DNA from: Alkalicoccobacillus murimartini
GTDB taxonomy: Bacteria > Bacillota > Bacilli > Bacillales > Bacillaceae_D
Length of the DNA: 64,000 nucleotides
Direction of reading: 5' to 3'
Assembly: GCF_030813245.1 (NCBI RefSeq)
Contig: NZ_JAUSUA010000002.1
Coordinates: forward strand, 744,001 to 808,000
Positions 24,954-33,605 of the stretch are shown piece by piece. How positions within the stretch are numbered: the stretch's first letter is position 1; every line of letters starts with the position of its first letter. Made by a program: the position numbers and the translations under genes. The notes beneath the pieces were generated by a model. That model was not told where the DNA came from, made no database searches, and saw only the letters and a program-made list of their open reading frames with translations.

Positions 24954-26312
24954 CTAGGCATTGGTTTCTTCTCTTTGACCCAATAACTTTTGATGAACAC
25001 CATATGCGGTTTGTTTGCCCTGCTCGGCTGCCGATACAACCATCGCTTCCCCTTGCCCGTTCCCAAAAATCGCATCGCCACAGGCAAAAACCCCACTGGC
25101 TGATGTTTCTAAAGTATCTGGATCTACTACAATCACACCCTGATTGGTTTTGATGCCAGCTTGGTGCAGCCACTCTGTGTAGCGAGACTGACCAATCGCA
25201 CGGATAACAAAGTCGACTTGCATTGAATAGCTCACCTCTGTCGGGACGGATCTGCGCCTACCATCCTTATCTGGTTCACCTAATTCCATTTTTACACAAG
25301 TAATAGATTGGACTTTTCCAGATGCATCACCTGTAATTTTTGTTGGGTTTGTCAGCCAACGGAATTCAACTCCATCCTGTTTAGCAAATTCATACTCAAA
25401 GTCATATGCCGTCATCTCTTGCACCGTTCGACGATACAGGACTTTCACAGTTTCAGCCCCAAGACGTATGGCACAGGTCGCTCCATCGATAGCTGTATTA
25501 CCCGCACCAATGACAACCCCTCGCTTTCCAAAAAACTGTTCAGTTAGTTCTCCATTTTTAGTCGCCTTTACAAAATCAATTGCATCGTAGACTCCTTCAA
25601 GATTCTCTCCGTCTATTTGCAAGAGGGGAACAGAAGACATACCAATCGCTACGATCACCGCATCAAATGCAGAGGTGAGCGTACTAAATTCAATATCTTT
25701 ACCAACACGTGTATTCGTATGAATCGTGACCCCAACGGATTTCACTTGTTCTACTTCCCAAAAAGACACTTGCTTAGGAAGGCGAAATGAGACAATACCA
25801 TACGTATTGAGTCCTCCTGCTTCCTCCGCCGCTTCATAAATCACAACTTCATAACCCATCACAGCAAGCTCCCGAGCCGCAGACAGACCAGCAGGACCTC
25901 CTCCGACAATAGCTACAGACTTCCCTTTTGATCGCCCTGCTTTAAATAAGATCTTTTCATTGTGTATCGCCCAATCTGTTGCATAACGTTGAAGCTTGCC
26001 AATCAGAATTGGTTTAGTCGAACCATTAAAAACACATGCGCCTTCGCACAATTCCTCAGTAGGACAAACCCTTGCGCAGCTTGCGCCAACAGGATTTGCC
26101 TCCATAATAGTGCGTGCCGACCCAAGCAAATTATCCGTCGTAACCTTCTTTATAAAGGATGGGATATCAATGCCAGTTGGGCACGCGGTAATACAGGGCG
26201 CATCATAACAATATAAACAACGACTTGCCTCCTCAAATGCTTCCTGAGACGATAATGGAGGCTCTACTTCTTCAAAATTCAATTGCAACCGATCTAGTTG
26301 ATTCCCACTCAT
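24954..26312 (-). CDS. preT: NAD-dependent dihydropyrimidine dehydrogenase subunit PreT
   Basis: The start is ATG 26312, nine bases after AGGAGG; the frame stays open nine codons further to a TTG. The product is 452 aa and resembles the glutamate-synthase small subunit: N-terminal Fe-S cysteines (CLYCYDAPCITACPTGIDIP and CARVCPTEELCEGAC), an FAD site VAIVGGGPAGLSAARELA and an NAD(P) site GVVIGAGNTAID. It feeds electrons to PreA. It is first in the operon. AAAACGTTTA at 26339-26348 is cre-like but weak. Confidence 0.94.
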   Translation of the reverse strand: MSGNQLDRLQLNFEEVEPPLSSQEAFEEASRCLYCYDAPCITACPTGIDIPSFIKKVTTDNLLGSARTIMEANPVGASCARVCPTEELCEGACVFNGSTKPILIGKLQRYATDWAIHNEKILFKAGRSKGKSVAIVGGGPAGLSAARELAVMGYEVVIYEAAEEAGGLNTYGIVSFRLPKQVSFWEVEQVKSVGVTIHTNTRVGKDIEFSTLTSAFDAVIVAIGMSSVPLLQIDGENLEGVYDAIDFVKATKNGELTEQFFGKRGVVIGAGNTAIDGATCAIRLGAETVKVLYRRTVQEMTAYDFEYEFAKQDGVEFRWLTNPTKITGDASGKVQSITCVKMELGEPDKDGRRRSVPTEVSYSMQVDFVIRAIGQSRYTEWLHQAGIKTNQGVIVVDPDTLETSASGVFACGDAIFGNGQGEAMVVSAAEQGKQTAYGVHQKLLGQREETNA

Positions 26313-26573
26313 TTGTGAACGCCTCCTATCAGCTGTCAAAACGTTTAAAAAGCAACGTTCTTATCACTACCATAAGATCGGAATATTCAGATATCAATGA
26401 TCTTGTTAGATAATGTGATAGATAATTGAAATAAATGTATGATTACCAAGTAATTAGTGGGGATCTGACAAAGTTTGCGGGGGATTCTGTAAGAAAAGAC
26501 TGTGTAGTTATGAGAGCAACTTTAATTTTATCGATTTCACAAAATCATTGAATCTTTCTTGGATTTAAAAACG

Positions 26574-26588
26574 TAGTACATGGTACTA
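26574..26588. promoter_or_regulatory. Palindrome at the htpX promoter
   Basis: TAGTAC-ATG-GTACTA, a perfect 6-bp-arm inverted repeat, overlaps a possible -10 (TACTAT, 26584-26589) that follows TTGGAT at 26559 with a long 19-bp spacer. It starts 46 bp upstream of the htpX start and looks like a repressor site. B. subtilis htpX is known to be repressed by YkrK and Rok; whether this site corresponds is unknown. Confidence 0.5.
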
Positions 26589-26619
26589 TAGAATATACAA
26601 CTAACTCGGAGGTGCGAAA

Positions 26620-27531
26620 TTGGGTAAACGTTTATTATTGTTTTTATTAACCAATATTTTGGTTATGACTACAGTTGTCATTATATGGGGATTGATTTCT
26701 ACCTTTACTGACATTGACTTAAGTATGCGTAATGACAGTGCGTTAGGAATTAACTTACCTGCTGTAATGATCTTAAGTTTAATTATTGGTTTTGGGGGAG
26801 CTTTCATCTCTTTGGCTATGTCCCGTTGGGTTGCCAAGATGATGATGAAGGTAAAAGTTCTAAATCCAGACGAATCGCTTAATCATGAAGAGCGTGCGAT
26901 CGTTGAGAAAGTTCATCGCCTTTCACGTGCTGCTGGCTTGGTTCATATGCCAGAGGTTGGTATTTATCAGTCAGGCGAAGTAAACGCCTTTGCAACAGGC
27001 CCATCTAAGAAACGTTCATTAGTGGCAGTATCTTCTGGACTACTTCAATCAATGGATGATGCTGCGGTTGAAGGTGTAATTGCACATGAGGTAGCTCACG
27101 TAGCAAACGGAGATATGGTAACCATGACACTACTTCAAGGGGTTGTGAATACCTTTGTTGTATTCCTATCACGTGTCATTGCTATGATTGCTTCACGTTT
27201 TGTACGTCCTGAATTACAATTCGTTGTACAATTTGCAGCCATTATTATTTTGCAAATTCTTTTCTCTATCTTAGGTAGTATGGTAGTTAGTGCTTACTCT
27301 CGTCATCGTGAGTTTCACGCAGACCGCGGAGGCGCAGACCTTGCCGGTAATGATAAGATGATCCATGCACTACGCTCGTTACAACAATACTCTAATCGTG
27401 CTGTTGTTAATGACCGTACTAATGATGCAGCTGTTCAAACCATGAAAATTAGTGGTAAGGCCGGAATGATGAAATTATTATCCACTCACCCTGATTTAAG
27501 TGATCGTATTGCTCGTTTAGAGCAACGTTAA
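26620..27531 (+). CDS. htpX: Membrane protease HtpX
   Basis: A 303-aa M48B zinc protease. It has two N-terminal membrane helices (about 5-28 and 47-70), the metal motif HEVAH (156-160), two further hydrophobic helices and the downstream [10 protein letters not shown] with the third ligand glutamate. TTG is the start, preceded by GGAGGTG. HtpX degrades damaged or misfolded membrane proteins as part of envelope quality control. It is transcribed away from the pyrimidine operon and ends at a strong terminator. The length agrees with the family. Confidence 0.95.
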   Translation: MGKRLLLFLLTNILVMTTVVIIWGLISTFTDIDLSMRNDSALGINLPAVMILSLIIGFGGAFISLAMSRWVAKMMMKVKVLNPDESLNHEERAIVEKVHRLSRAAGLVHMPEVGIYQSGEVNAFATGPSKKRSLVAVSSGLLQSMDDAAVEGVIAHEVAHVANGDMVTMTLLQGVVNTFVVFLSRVIAMIASRFVRPELQFVVQFAAIIILQILFSILGSMVVSAYSRHREFHADRGGADLAGNDKMIHALRSLQQYSNRAVVNDRTNDAAVQTMKISGKAGMMKLLSTHPDLSDRIARLEQR

Positions 27532-27536
27532 ACTAG

Positions 27537-27569
27537 AAAAAACGACTCCTATGTAGGAGTCGTTTTTTT
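27537..27569 (+). terminator. htpX terminator
   Basis: AAAAACGACTCCTA - TG - TAGGAGTCGTTTTTTT. Confidence 0.93.
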
Positions 27570-27670
27570 GTGGCTTATTTTCCTCCGCAAAGCTTATCAT
27601 TCGTTTAATTTACATTATTATGGGAATAGGACTGTATAGTACAAAACTTCTTCAAGAAAGGAGTAAAGTG

Positions 27671-27961
27671 GTGGAAACTTACTATTATCAACAGATAAAA
27701 GACCGTTACTTGATACTAGAAAGCTGGGTATGGGGACTCATATTTGTGGTTGTGCCTCTGTACGGAATCTTTAACGTGTTTAATGCCGAACCATGGGTAA
27801 CAATCACAACTGTTACGTTTGCTACGTTAGTTACAGGAGCTTTACTTATTAAGGTAGTGAAAATGAGAGCGCTTAGAAACTCAAGAAGGGCAGTACTTTA
27901 TGGATCTCTATTTGTTCTCTCGATGATTCTCTTCTTTTTTCCTTGGAATCTTTTATGGTAA
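27671..27961 (+). CDS. Small membrane protein (96 aa), unknown
   Basis: The start is taken as GTG 27671, seven bases after AAAGGAG; the frame runs open further upstream to an ATG that lacks a ribosome site. The product has three to four hydrophobic segments (about 18-35, 44-62 and 77-93) with a basic loop KMRALRNSRRA between the last two. No motif that I recognise. It lies between htpX and a terminator and is probably monocistronic. A real gene is likely because of start site, composition and terminator; function is unknown. Confidence 0.65.
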   Translation: METYYYQQIKDRYLILESWVWGLIFVVVPLYGIFNVFNAEPWVTITTVTFATLVTGALLIKVVKMRALRNSRRAVLYGSLFVLSMILFFFPWNLLW

Positions 27962-28019
27962 AAAAGAAGCTGACTAACATCTAGTGTGTAGCAAGTACCT
28001 ACGTTTTCTTAAACAAACA

Positions 28020-28054
28020 ATGAGCACTCCCCTCTATAGGAAGTGCTCATCTTT
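28020..28054 (+). terminator. Terminator after the 96-aa membrane protein gene
   Basis: ATGAGCACTCCC ... GGAAGTGCTCAT then CTTT; 9-bp perfect core stem. It is separated from the stop codon by about 60 bp. Confidence 0.7.
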
Positions 28055-28095
28055 AAGCTTAGAGCGAGACAAGACAGGTTTGAACGTAATAAGCT

Positions 28096-28146
28096 AAGGG
28101 TGAAATTCTCCTCTTATTACTATGTAGGGCGGAGAAACCCACCCTT
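28096..28146. repeat. 16-bp imperfect inverted repeat
   Basis: AAGGGTGAAATTCTCC at 28096-28111 pairs with GGAGAAACCCACCCTT at 28131-28146 around a 19-base loop. It lies just past the stop of the small gene at 28152 on the minus strand. It lacks a proper T run there, so terminator function is doubtful. Confidence 0.5.
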
Positions 28147-28151
28147 AAAAC

Positions 28152-28319
28152 CTACTCGTTCATCTGCATCTCTGTTTCTTTAAGGATCATTTCGATATGA
28201 TTGATCTCATCCTCAACCATGTCGGAGAAACGAGTCTCTTTTTCGGTCATTTTCCCCCTTAACATTTTAAGAAAGTCCAATTCCCGTTGAAACAGTTCTC
28301 GCTCTAAGCGACTAATCAT
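28152..28319 (-). CDS. Small helical protein (55 aa), unknown
   Basis: The start is ATG 28319, six bases after AGGAGG. The product is very charged and predicted almost entirely helical (SRLERELFQRELDFLKMLRG, then DMVEDEINHIEMILKETEM), with heptad-like hydrophobic spacing that suggests a coiled coil or helical hairpin. No signal peptide, membrane segment or cysteine. I do not recognise it. The ribosome site and compact layout make a real gene likely; its own promoter would lie in the 120 bp before it. Confidence 0.6.
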   Translation of the reverse strand: MISRLERELFQRELDFLKMLRGKMTEKETRFSDMVEDEINHIEMILKETEMQMNE

Positions 28320-28439
28320 AGATATCCTCCTCACTTAGAATACTGACTGATACCTACATTCTCTATATAGCCCATTTAAAAAGTTAGAAACATCTTGAAT
28401 GGGAGAGGAGGACTTCTCTACTACTAAATTTAAAAATGA

Positions 28440-30311
28440 TTACCCTTTAAATACGCCACTCTCTTCAAAAAAACGGTCAATCTTCCGTTCAACTTCATTA
28501 TCTTCAACAAGTGGTGGCGCATGGTGCGGCTTAATTCTTGCATCGATAATAACGGCATCACAGCCCCAGTGCTTATACTCTGTAAAGCTATTCACACCAT
28601 ACATATCATGCGATGGGTTGCTTCTCGTAAAAGTAATCCAAAGTAAGTTATCCTTACTGTCGCTTACAAAATGGCTATCATCAGCGAGGATGAGTAATGG
28701 ACACGAAGAAAAAGATCCCGCTTCAGCCATTTCTTTTGTTAGTTGCTTGAGTTCTTGCTCTGCTTGATCATAGCTAACAAAAGCACTTAGTTCAAAACTA
28801 ACAACTCCCGGAGTGACTAGCTTCGCATTTTTTATTGATGGAAGAGCGAGTAACTCTGCTGGTACGTCCTCACAAAGTGTACGTTTCTTCTCACCATATG
28901 CAGCGAACACGACCTTGCTTCCGCTGTTTAGGCCGGTCCCACTGTAGTCTAATGTATCAATGGTAGTATTTGTATAGAAATGCAAATCTCGACGTAGATC
29001 CATTCGTTCCAAAATGTACCGCATAAACGCTAGTTCATCATGCGTCGTAACAGGTTGCTCTTCTTCAGCGGTAATAAACAAGTACTTAGCCAGACTAAGC
29101 TGTCCAAATCCAAGCACTCTGTTGGCAATGGTTAATAGCTCTGTTGGCTGTTTTACCTTTTGATACGGTGTATATCGTTCGCTACCAATGGCAAAAAGTA
29201 ACGGATGAACTCCAGCGGCATCCACTGCATGGACTTCCTTTAAGCCCGGAAGCTCCTGTGTGACAGCCTTACCCGTTAACTCATGAATGATCGCACCAAA
29301 GCTTGTATCCTCCTGAGGTGGACGACCTACTACAGTGAATGGCCAAATTGCATTTTGTTTTGCATACACTTTATGCACCTTCATGACTGGGAACTCATGA
29401 ATTAAACTATAATACCCAAGATGATCTCCAAATGGTCCTTCAGGCTTTGTTTCATCTGGATAGATTTCTCCTGTGATTACAAAATCGGCATCATGACTGA
29501 TACAGTACCCATCCTCATAGCTATAACGGAATCTCCGACCAGCAAGCAAACCAGCAAACAGCGTCTCGCTTAATCCTTCTGGTAATGGCATCACCGCTGA
29601 TAATGTATGCGCTGGAGGACCTCCAACAAAGATACTGACTTTTAAAGGCTCTCCCTTTTTGGCTGCCTCCGTCTGATGAACACCAATCCCTCTTTGTATC
29701 TGATAATGAAGCCCAATTTCTTTATCTTGTTCATACTCATTTCCTGTTAGCTGAACTCGATACATGCCAACATTGGCACTTTTGATACCTGGATTGGTTG
29801 GATCTTCGCTATACACCTGCGGCAGTGTAACAAAGGCGCCACCATCCATCGGCCATGAATGGATCGGAGGAAGGTCAGAGATAGAAATCTCCTCAAAGCC
29901 CGCACCCGCAAGACTAGATTTCTTCTGTGGTAATGCTTTAAGCGCAGCAAGTCCCTTTCCTGCATTTTTAATCGGATGTTTAGCTGCCTTCATTGGATCA
30001 TCACGTAGGTCTACTAATTCTTTAATGTCATCCCAATTCTTGCGAAACATAAATTTACTTCGTTCAGGTGTTCCAAATAAATTTGAAACTGCTCGATATT
30101 TCGATCCTTTTACATTTTCAAAAAGGATGGCTGGACCGCCCTGTTGATAGACTCGTCGTTGAATAGAGGCCATCTCAAGATACGGATCCACCTCTTCTTT
30201 TATTCGAATTAATTGGCCATTCTTCTCTAAATCTATAATGGTTTCTTCTAGGTTTTTGTACATTGGGTTAATTGGAGCTACTCGTTCCTGCTCCATTCCT
30301 TTCCGCTGCAT
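28440..30311 (-). CDS. UbiD-family decarboxylase (prenylated-FMN dependent)
   Basis: A protein of about 623 aa of the long UbiD type. The N-terminal region YKNLEETIIDLEKNGQLIRI is the usual UbiD opening, so some residues before it may be untranslated: neither ATG at 30311 nor 30296 has a good ribosome site. Further landmarks are GPAILFENVKGSKYRAVSNL, KPEGPFGDHLGYYS (active-site region) and DTSFGAIIHELTG. UbiD enzymes reversibly decarboxylate aromatic or unsaturated acids using prenyl-FMN made by UbiX; no ubiX is adjacent. Substrate unknown. It is flanked by non-coding DNA on both sides and stands alone. Confidence 0.85.
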   Translation of the reverse strand: MQRKGMEQERVAPINPMYKNLEETIIDLEKNGQLIRIKEEVDPYLEMASIQRRVYQQGGPAILFENVKGSKYRAVSNLFGTPERSKFMFRKNWDDIKELVDLRDDPMKAAKHPIKNAGKGLAALKALPQKKSSLAGAGFEEISISDLPPIHSWPMDGGAFVTLPQVYSEDPTNPGIKSANVGMYRVQLTGNEYEQDKEIGLHYQIQRGIGVHQTEAAKKGEPLKVSIFVGGPPAHTLSAVMPLPEGLSETLFAGLLAGRRFRYSYEDGYCISHDADFVITGEIYPDETKPEGPFGDHLGYYSLIHEFPVMKVHKVYAKQNAIWPFTVVGRPPQEDTSFGAIIHELTGKAVTQELPGLKEVHAVDAAGVHPLLFAIGSERYTPYQKVKQPTELLTIANRVLGFGQLSLAKYLFITAEEEQPVTTHDELAFMRYILERMDLRRDLHFYTNTTIDTLDYSGTGLNSGSKVVFAAYGEKKRTLCEDVPAELLALPSIKNAKLVTPGVVSFELSAFVSYDQAEQELKQLTKEMAEAGSFSSCPLLILADDSHFVSDSKDNLLWITFTRSNPSHDMYGVNSFTEYKHWGCDAVIIDARIKPHHAPPLVEDNEVERKIDRFFEESGVFKG

Positions 30312-30808
30312 GCTTTAGCAACTCATACTTTGTTTCTATCATACCATTAGATGTAGCTGTGCTTGCAATGATTATCCCCACACTTAAAGCAAGCAATAGC
30401 CGATCTAATCAGGCATGATATCTAAGGTTTTATGAAATGAAAATGCCAGCTTTATACTTACTTCCAAAGAAACCAAACACCTTCTTTTGAATAAAAAGGA
30501 TAATATTCATTATTTATGATTGATTATGCGACTATATGGTTATATACATGCTAGGTACTAAAACTCACTCGAGAATTAGCAAACAAAGGCACGTGCAATG
30601 AGAGCTTTAGTGGTCGCATATGCTATGACTTTTTAAGGATTTACGATAAAAGGATATTGGTGCCTTTATACCTATTCATATCAGTGTCCCTAAGCCTAAA
30701 GTAGGGAATATCATCCTTCTTATGCATATGACTGCCAATCAATTCTAAAGTAAGGTATGGTTATTCTAATAGAAATTAAAATGCAAAGCGATTAAGGAGG
30801 CTATTTAC
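30312..30808. other. Gap without recognised features
   Basis: About 500 bp of AT-rich sequence between divergent genes. I found only very short ORFs without ribosome sites, no clear hairpin with a T run and no periodic array. It presumably holds the promoters of both flanking genes. Confidence 0.5.
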
Positions 30809-31594
30809 ATGACGTGTGCAAAATGTGGTACGGCTGTACCCCCTGAGAGTAAATTTTGTGAAAGTTGCGGGGAACCCATTGCAGTTAGCTCAGCATCAAC
30901 CGATTCAATTGAACAACATCCATCTCATCAAACAGAAGCTGCCAGTACTGTTGATGGTGCAGATAAAGCACCAAATGAAACAGTAGAGAAACTTACAGCG
31001 GTGAGTAAGAATTACTGGAATTATTTCCTTCATTATCTTAAGGCTCCAACACAAAGAGGCATGAACGAAACTCATTCCACTTTACCTTTTGCCCTCATTA
31101 ATTCTGCACTAATTTCATTATTTTTTGCTTTAACTCTTTATGCTCAGCTTAGTCTTCATACAGGAGACAGTATGTATAGTATAAGCTTGGATTTTAGTGA
31201 AAGCTTTATACCCGGTCTCTTTTATATGGTTCTGTTTATCGCTATTTTGACTGGTGGGTTATTCTTAGCCATTAAAACGGTATTAAAAACAGATATAAAC
31301 TTCGCAAATCTATTCACTACATTTGCTGGGTTATTTCCAATACCTGTCGTCTTGTCGCTTTTAGCTGCAATTAGCGCATTAATTGGAATCGGTGCATTAA
31401 CTAGCTTATTCACCGCGTTACTTTTCATCAGTCTTTTTACGCTAATAATTCTGACCTATCAGTTCTACCCTCAAACACAGGCAAAAATTGATCCACTCTA
31501 TGGTTTAATTGGACTCTTTGCTGTTCTTCTAATTGTTTTGGCTGTCGTTTCAGATTATCTGTTAGATGGCATTTTGATCGCATTGATAATTTAA
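30809..31594 (+). CDS. Zinc-ribbon membrane protein
   Basis: A 261-aa protein. Residues 1-24 form a zinc ribbon with ligands Cys3, Cys6, Cys17 and Cys20 (MTCAKCGTAVPPESKFCESC). A polar low-complexity linker of about 50 residues follows, then five hydrophobic segments between about 95 and 260. AAGGAGG precedes the ATG. The layout (cytoplasmic zinc ribbon, then a Yip1-like five-helix membrane domain) is common in Bacillales, and the function is unknown. A clear terminator follows. Confidence 0.78.
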   Translation: MTCAKCGTAVPPESKFCESCGEPIAVSSASTDSIEQHPSHQTEAASTVDGADKAPNETVEKLTAVSKNYWNYFLHYLKAPTQRGMNETHSTLPFALINSALISLFFALTLYAQLSLHTGDSMYSISLDFSESFIPGLFYMVLFIAILTGGLFLAIKTVLKTDINFANLFTTFAGLFPIPVVLSLLAAISALIGIGALTSLFTALLFISLFTLIILTYQFYPQTQAKIDPLYGLIGLFAVLLIVLAVVSDYLLDGILIALII

Positions 31595-31604
31595 ATACAA
31601 AATT

Positions 31605-31637
31605 GAGAGTCTTCTATTAAATAGAAGACTCTTTTTT
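31605..31637 (+). terminator. Terminator of the zinc-ribbon gene
   Basis: GAGAGTCTTCTATT ... AATAGAAGACTCTTTTTTT. Confidence 0.92.
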
Positions 31638-31676
31638 TATGCGTAAGTCTCTGTTTAAGAGACGGGGCTTACTATA

Positions 31677-33299
31677 CTAATTCTTTAGCCTTTGCTTTAC
31701 TTTTAAAAGCTCCTGAAATCGTTGATCTAGCTCTGCTTTCTCCTCTTCATTTATAGTTGTAGACAGTCGGCCTAGTGTCTCTGTCAATTGCATCTCAATA
31801 GTTAGTAGATCTGGTTGATCATTCACCTCTTTACTTGCCTGAGTAGAGTCGGAAGGAGGGTCTAATGGCATAACCATTGGAACCGAGTCTCCAAAGGAAA
31901 GGACATGTGTCGCCAACGAGGAAACAAACGAACGATCATGACTCACAAAGATAATGGTCCCCGGATAAGCGGATAATACCTCTGTTAATGACTCCTTTGT
32001 CTCAAGATCCAAATAGTTCGTTGGCTCATCCATCACTAGGACATTATAATTACCAAGGAATACGTTTGCCATGGCTGTTCGCATCCGTTCACCACCACTT
32101 AATACAGAAGTTTTTTTGTGCACATCCTCTCTTTTAAAAGCCAACTTAGCGAGCACTTTTCGTACAAATGTCTGGTTATAAGGACTATCCTTCATAATGT
32201 TTTCTAATATGGTTTTTCTATCATCGAGATTCTCCTGATGCTGACTAAAGAAGCCGATTTTAGCTGGTTGAGCGATCATCATGTTTGAATGTCTGTCTAC
32301 AACCATCCTTAAGAGCGTGGTTTTTCCAGTACCATTTCCACCTGTAATAGCGAGCCTGCTACCTAAGCGGACTTCCCCTTCTATTTTTGCTTTTAAGACA
32401 CGATCGCCTATTGTAACGGGGCACCCATTAAACTGAACCACCCTTTTACTATGAAGCGCAGGGAAGTCAGCTAGATCGAATACAATTTGTTCATGTTCTT
32501 TTGGTTTTTCTTTCTTATCTAGCTTCTCGGCTCTTGTTTCCATCGCTTCTGCCGCACGATTTAACTTGGCTTTCTGCACCCCGGCACTTCTCTTGTGAAG
32601 TCTCGCCTCAGAGTTCCCCATGCGACTAGGCGCTTTTTTGATTCCATCAGATTTTGCCTTGAGTTGTCTTGCTGCCTGCTTCAGTCGGTCCTTTTCCTGC
32701 GTATATTCTTGATACTCTTTCTTACCCTTCTCCTGCTCAATCTGCTTCTGCTTAAGGTAAGCATCATAGTTACCCTCATACACGGTTACCTGCCCGGCTT
32801 CTATTTCCCAGATTGATGTACATAGTTGATTCAGAAAGTCCTTATCGTGTGACGTTAATAAAATCGCGCCTTTAAACGTATTCAACTCACTTTCAAGCTG
32901 TTCGATTCCTGCTTGATCTAAGTGACTAGTGGGTTCATCTGTAATCAACACATTGGCATTTGATGTTAAGGCTTGAGCTATTTTTCGCCGGGTTTGTTCA
33001 CCACCACTTACCTGATCCTGCTCCTCATCCGCAAGCTTCCATTTTCCATTTAAATCAGGGCTTACTTCCTGATCTAATTCCTCTAGCTGGGGTACATAAG
33101 CGACTGATCCATATCGTTCAACCTGGCCAGCATCTGGCTTTGCTGTGCCTGCTAGGATAGACAATAAGGTGGATTTCCCTTCTCCATTACGACCAACAAG
33201 TCCAATTCGGTCCTGGTCATAGAGATATAGTGAATCAATAGAAAAAATAGTTCGTCCTCCATGGCTTTTTTCAATGTGATCTGCTTTTAAATACAACAT
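31677..33299 (-). CDS. ABC-F ribosome protection protein (VmlR/Vga/Msr-like)
   Basis: A 540-aa soluble protein with two ABC domains and no membrane helix. ABC1 has Walker A GRNGEGKST (36-44), signature VSGGEQTRR and Walker B VLITDEPTSHLD. A long charged arm or linker (about 185-275) joins ABC2, with GGNGTGKTT, VLSGGERMR and VLVMDEPTNYLD. Both catalytic glutamates are present. A C-terminal extension rich in charged residues follows. Length, acidic linker and leader organisation match antibiotic-resistance ABC-F proteins that evict lincosamides, pleuromutilins, streptogramins or macrolides from the ribosome. Which drug is unknown. The leader at 33300-33445 indicates antibiotic-induced attenuation. 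Confidence 0.85.
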   Translation of the reverse strand: MLYLKADHIEKSHGGRTIFSIDSLYLYDQDRIGLVGRNGEGKSTLLSILAGTAKPDAGQVERYGSVAYVPQLEELDQEVSPDLNGKWKLADEEQDQVSGGEQTRRKIAQALTSNANVLITDEPTSHLDQAGIEQLESELNTFKGAILLTSHDKDFLNQLCTSIWEIEAGQVTVYEGNYDAYLKQKQIEQEKGKKEYQEYTQEKDRLKQAARQLKAKSDGIKKAPSRMGNSEARLHKRSAGVQKAKLNRAAEAMETRAEKLDKKEKPKEHEQIVFDLADFPALHSKRVVQFNGCPVTIGDRVLKAKIEGEVRLGSRLAITGGNGTGKTTLLRMVVDRHSNMMIAQPAKIGFFSQHQENLDDRKTILENIMKDSPYNQTFVRKVLAKLAFKREDVHKKTSVLSGGERMRTAMANVFLGNYNVLVMDEPTNYLDLETKESLTEVLSAYPGTIIFVSHDRSFVSSLATHVLSFGDSVPMVMPLDPPSDSTQASKEVNDQPDLLTIEMQLTETLGRLSTTINEEEKAELDQRFQELLKVKQRLKN

Positions 33300-33331
33300 A
33301 AAAAAACTCCCTCCAGTTGCTAGAGAGAGTT
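33300..33331 (-). terminator. Attenuator terminator overlapping the ABC-F ribosome site
   Basis: On the minus strand ACTCTCTC - TAGCAACT - GGAGGGAGT is followed by seven T and then directly the ATG at 33299. The 3' arm GGAGGGAG is also the Shine-Dalgarno sequence, so the hairpin can both stop transcription and hide the ribosome site. Confidence 0.8.
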
Positions 33332-33344
33332 CGTCCGATGCTAA

Positions 33345-33377
33345 TTAGCTATACTCAAAAAGGCCATACGTCCCCAT
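33345..33377 (-). CDS. Leader peptide candidate MGTYGLFEYS
   Basis: A 10-codon ORF ending 45 bases before the ABC-F start. The beginning of the ORF lies in a region that can pair (GCCTTATG / CGTATGGC) ahead of a TTTTT run. The MG-aromatic/hydrophobic style resembles antibiotic-sensing leader peptides of resistance genes. No good ribosome site is visible, so translation is uncertain. Confidence 0.4.
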   Translation of the reverse strand: MGTYGLFEYS

Positions 33378-33402
33378 AAGGCAGACTTAGGCAGAATATA
33401 GA

Positions 33403-33444
33403 TTAGTACCTATACAAGCACAGACGAATCTCATCTCTAAACAT
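33403..33444 (-). CDS. Second leader ORF candidate (13 codons)
   Basis: Reads MFRDEIRLCLYRY, located upstream of the first leader ORF and within the 306-bp gap before the ABC-F gene. The ribosome site is weak. It is listed because arginine- and aromatic-containing short ORFs in such leaders can act as drug-stalling sites. Confidence 0.3.
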   Translation of the reverse strand: MFRDEIRLCLYRY

Positions 33445-33605
33445 ACTCGTTAATTTATTTCCGAATGAATGCAGACCTATTGCGTAGGCTGCTCACTCAA
33501 AATCATTAAGATGTACTGTTTATTTGATAAGATTCTACTTCATTGTACGAGGTACCGTCCTTTCCACATAATTGCTATTATCTTTGCACAGACCTCAGTC
33601 TATTG

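Noticed and set aside
26337-26350. cre-like AAAACGTTTA next to preT
   Set aside because: Both outer dinucleotides mismatch the consensus, and it lies just upstream of the ribosome site without a recognisable promoter; too weak to list as a feature.
28070-28085. Recurring (A)CAGGTTTGAA(C/T)GT at 11943, 28075, 48473 and 51507
   Set aside because: Short, without shared position or flank; likely chance.
28096-28146. MITE interpretation of the 16-bp inverted repeat
   Set aside because: No target-site duplication and no second copy in the window.
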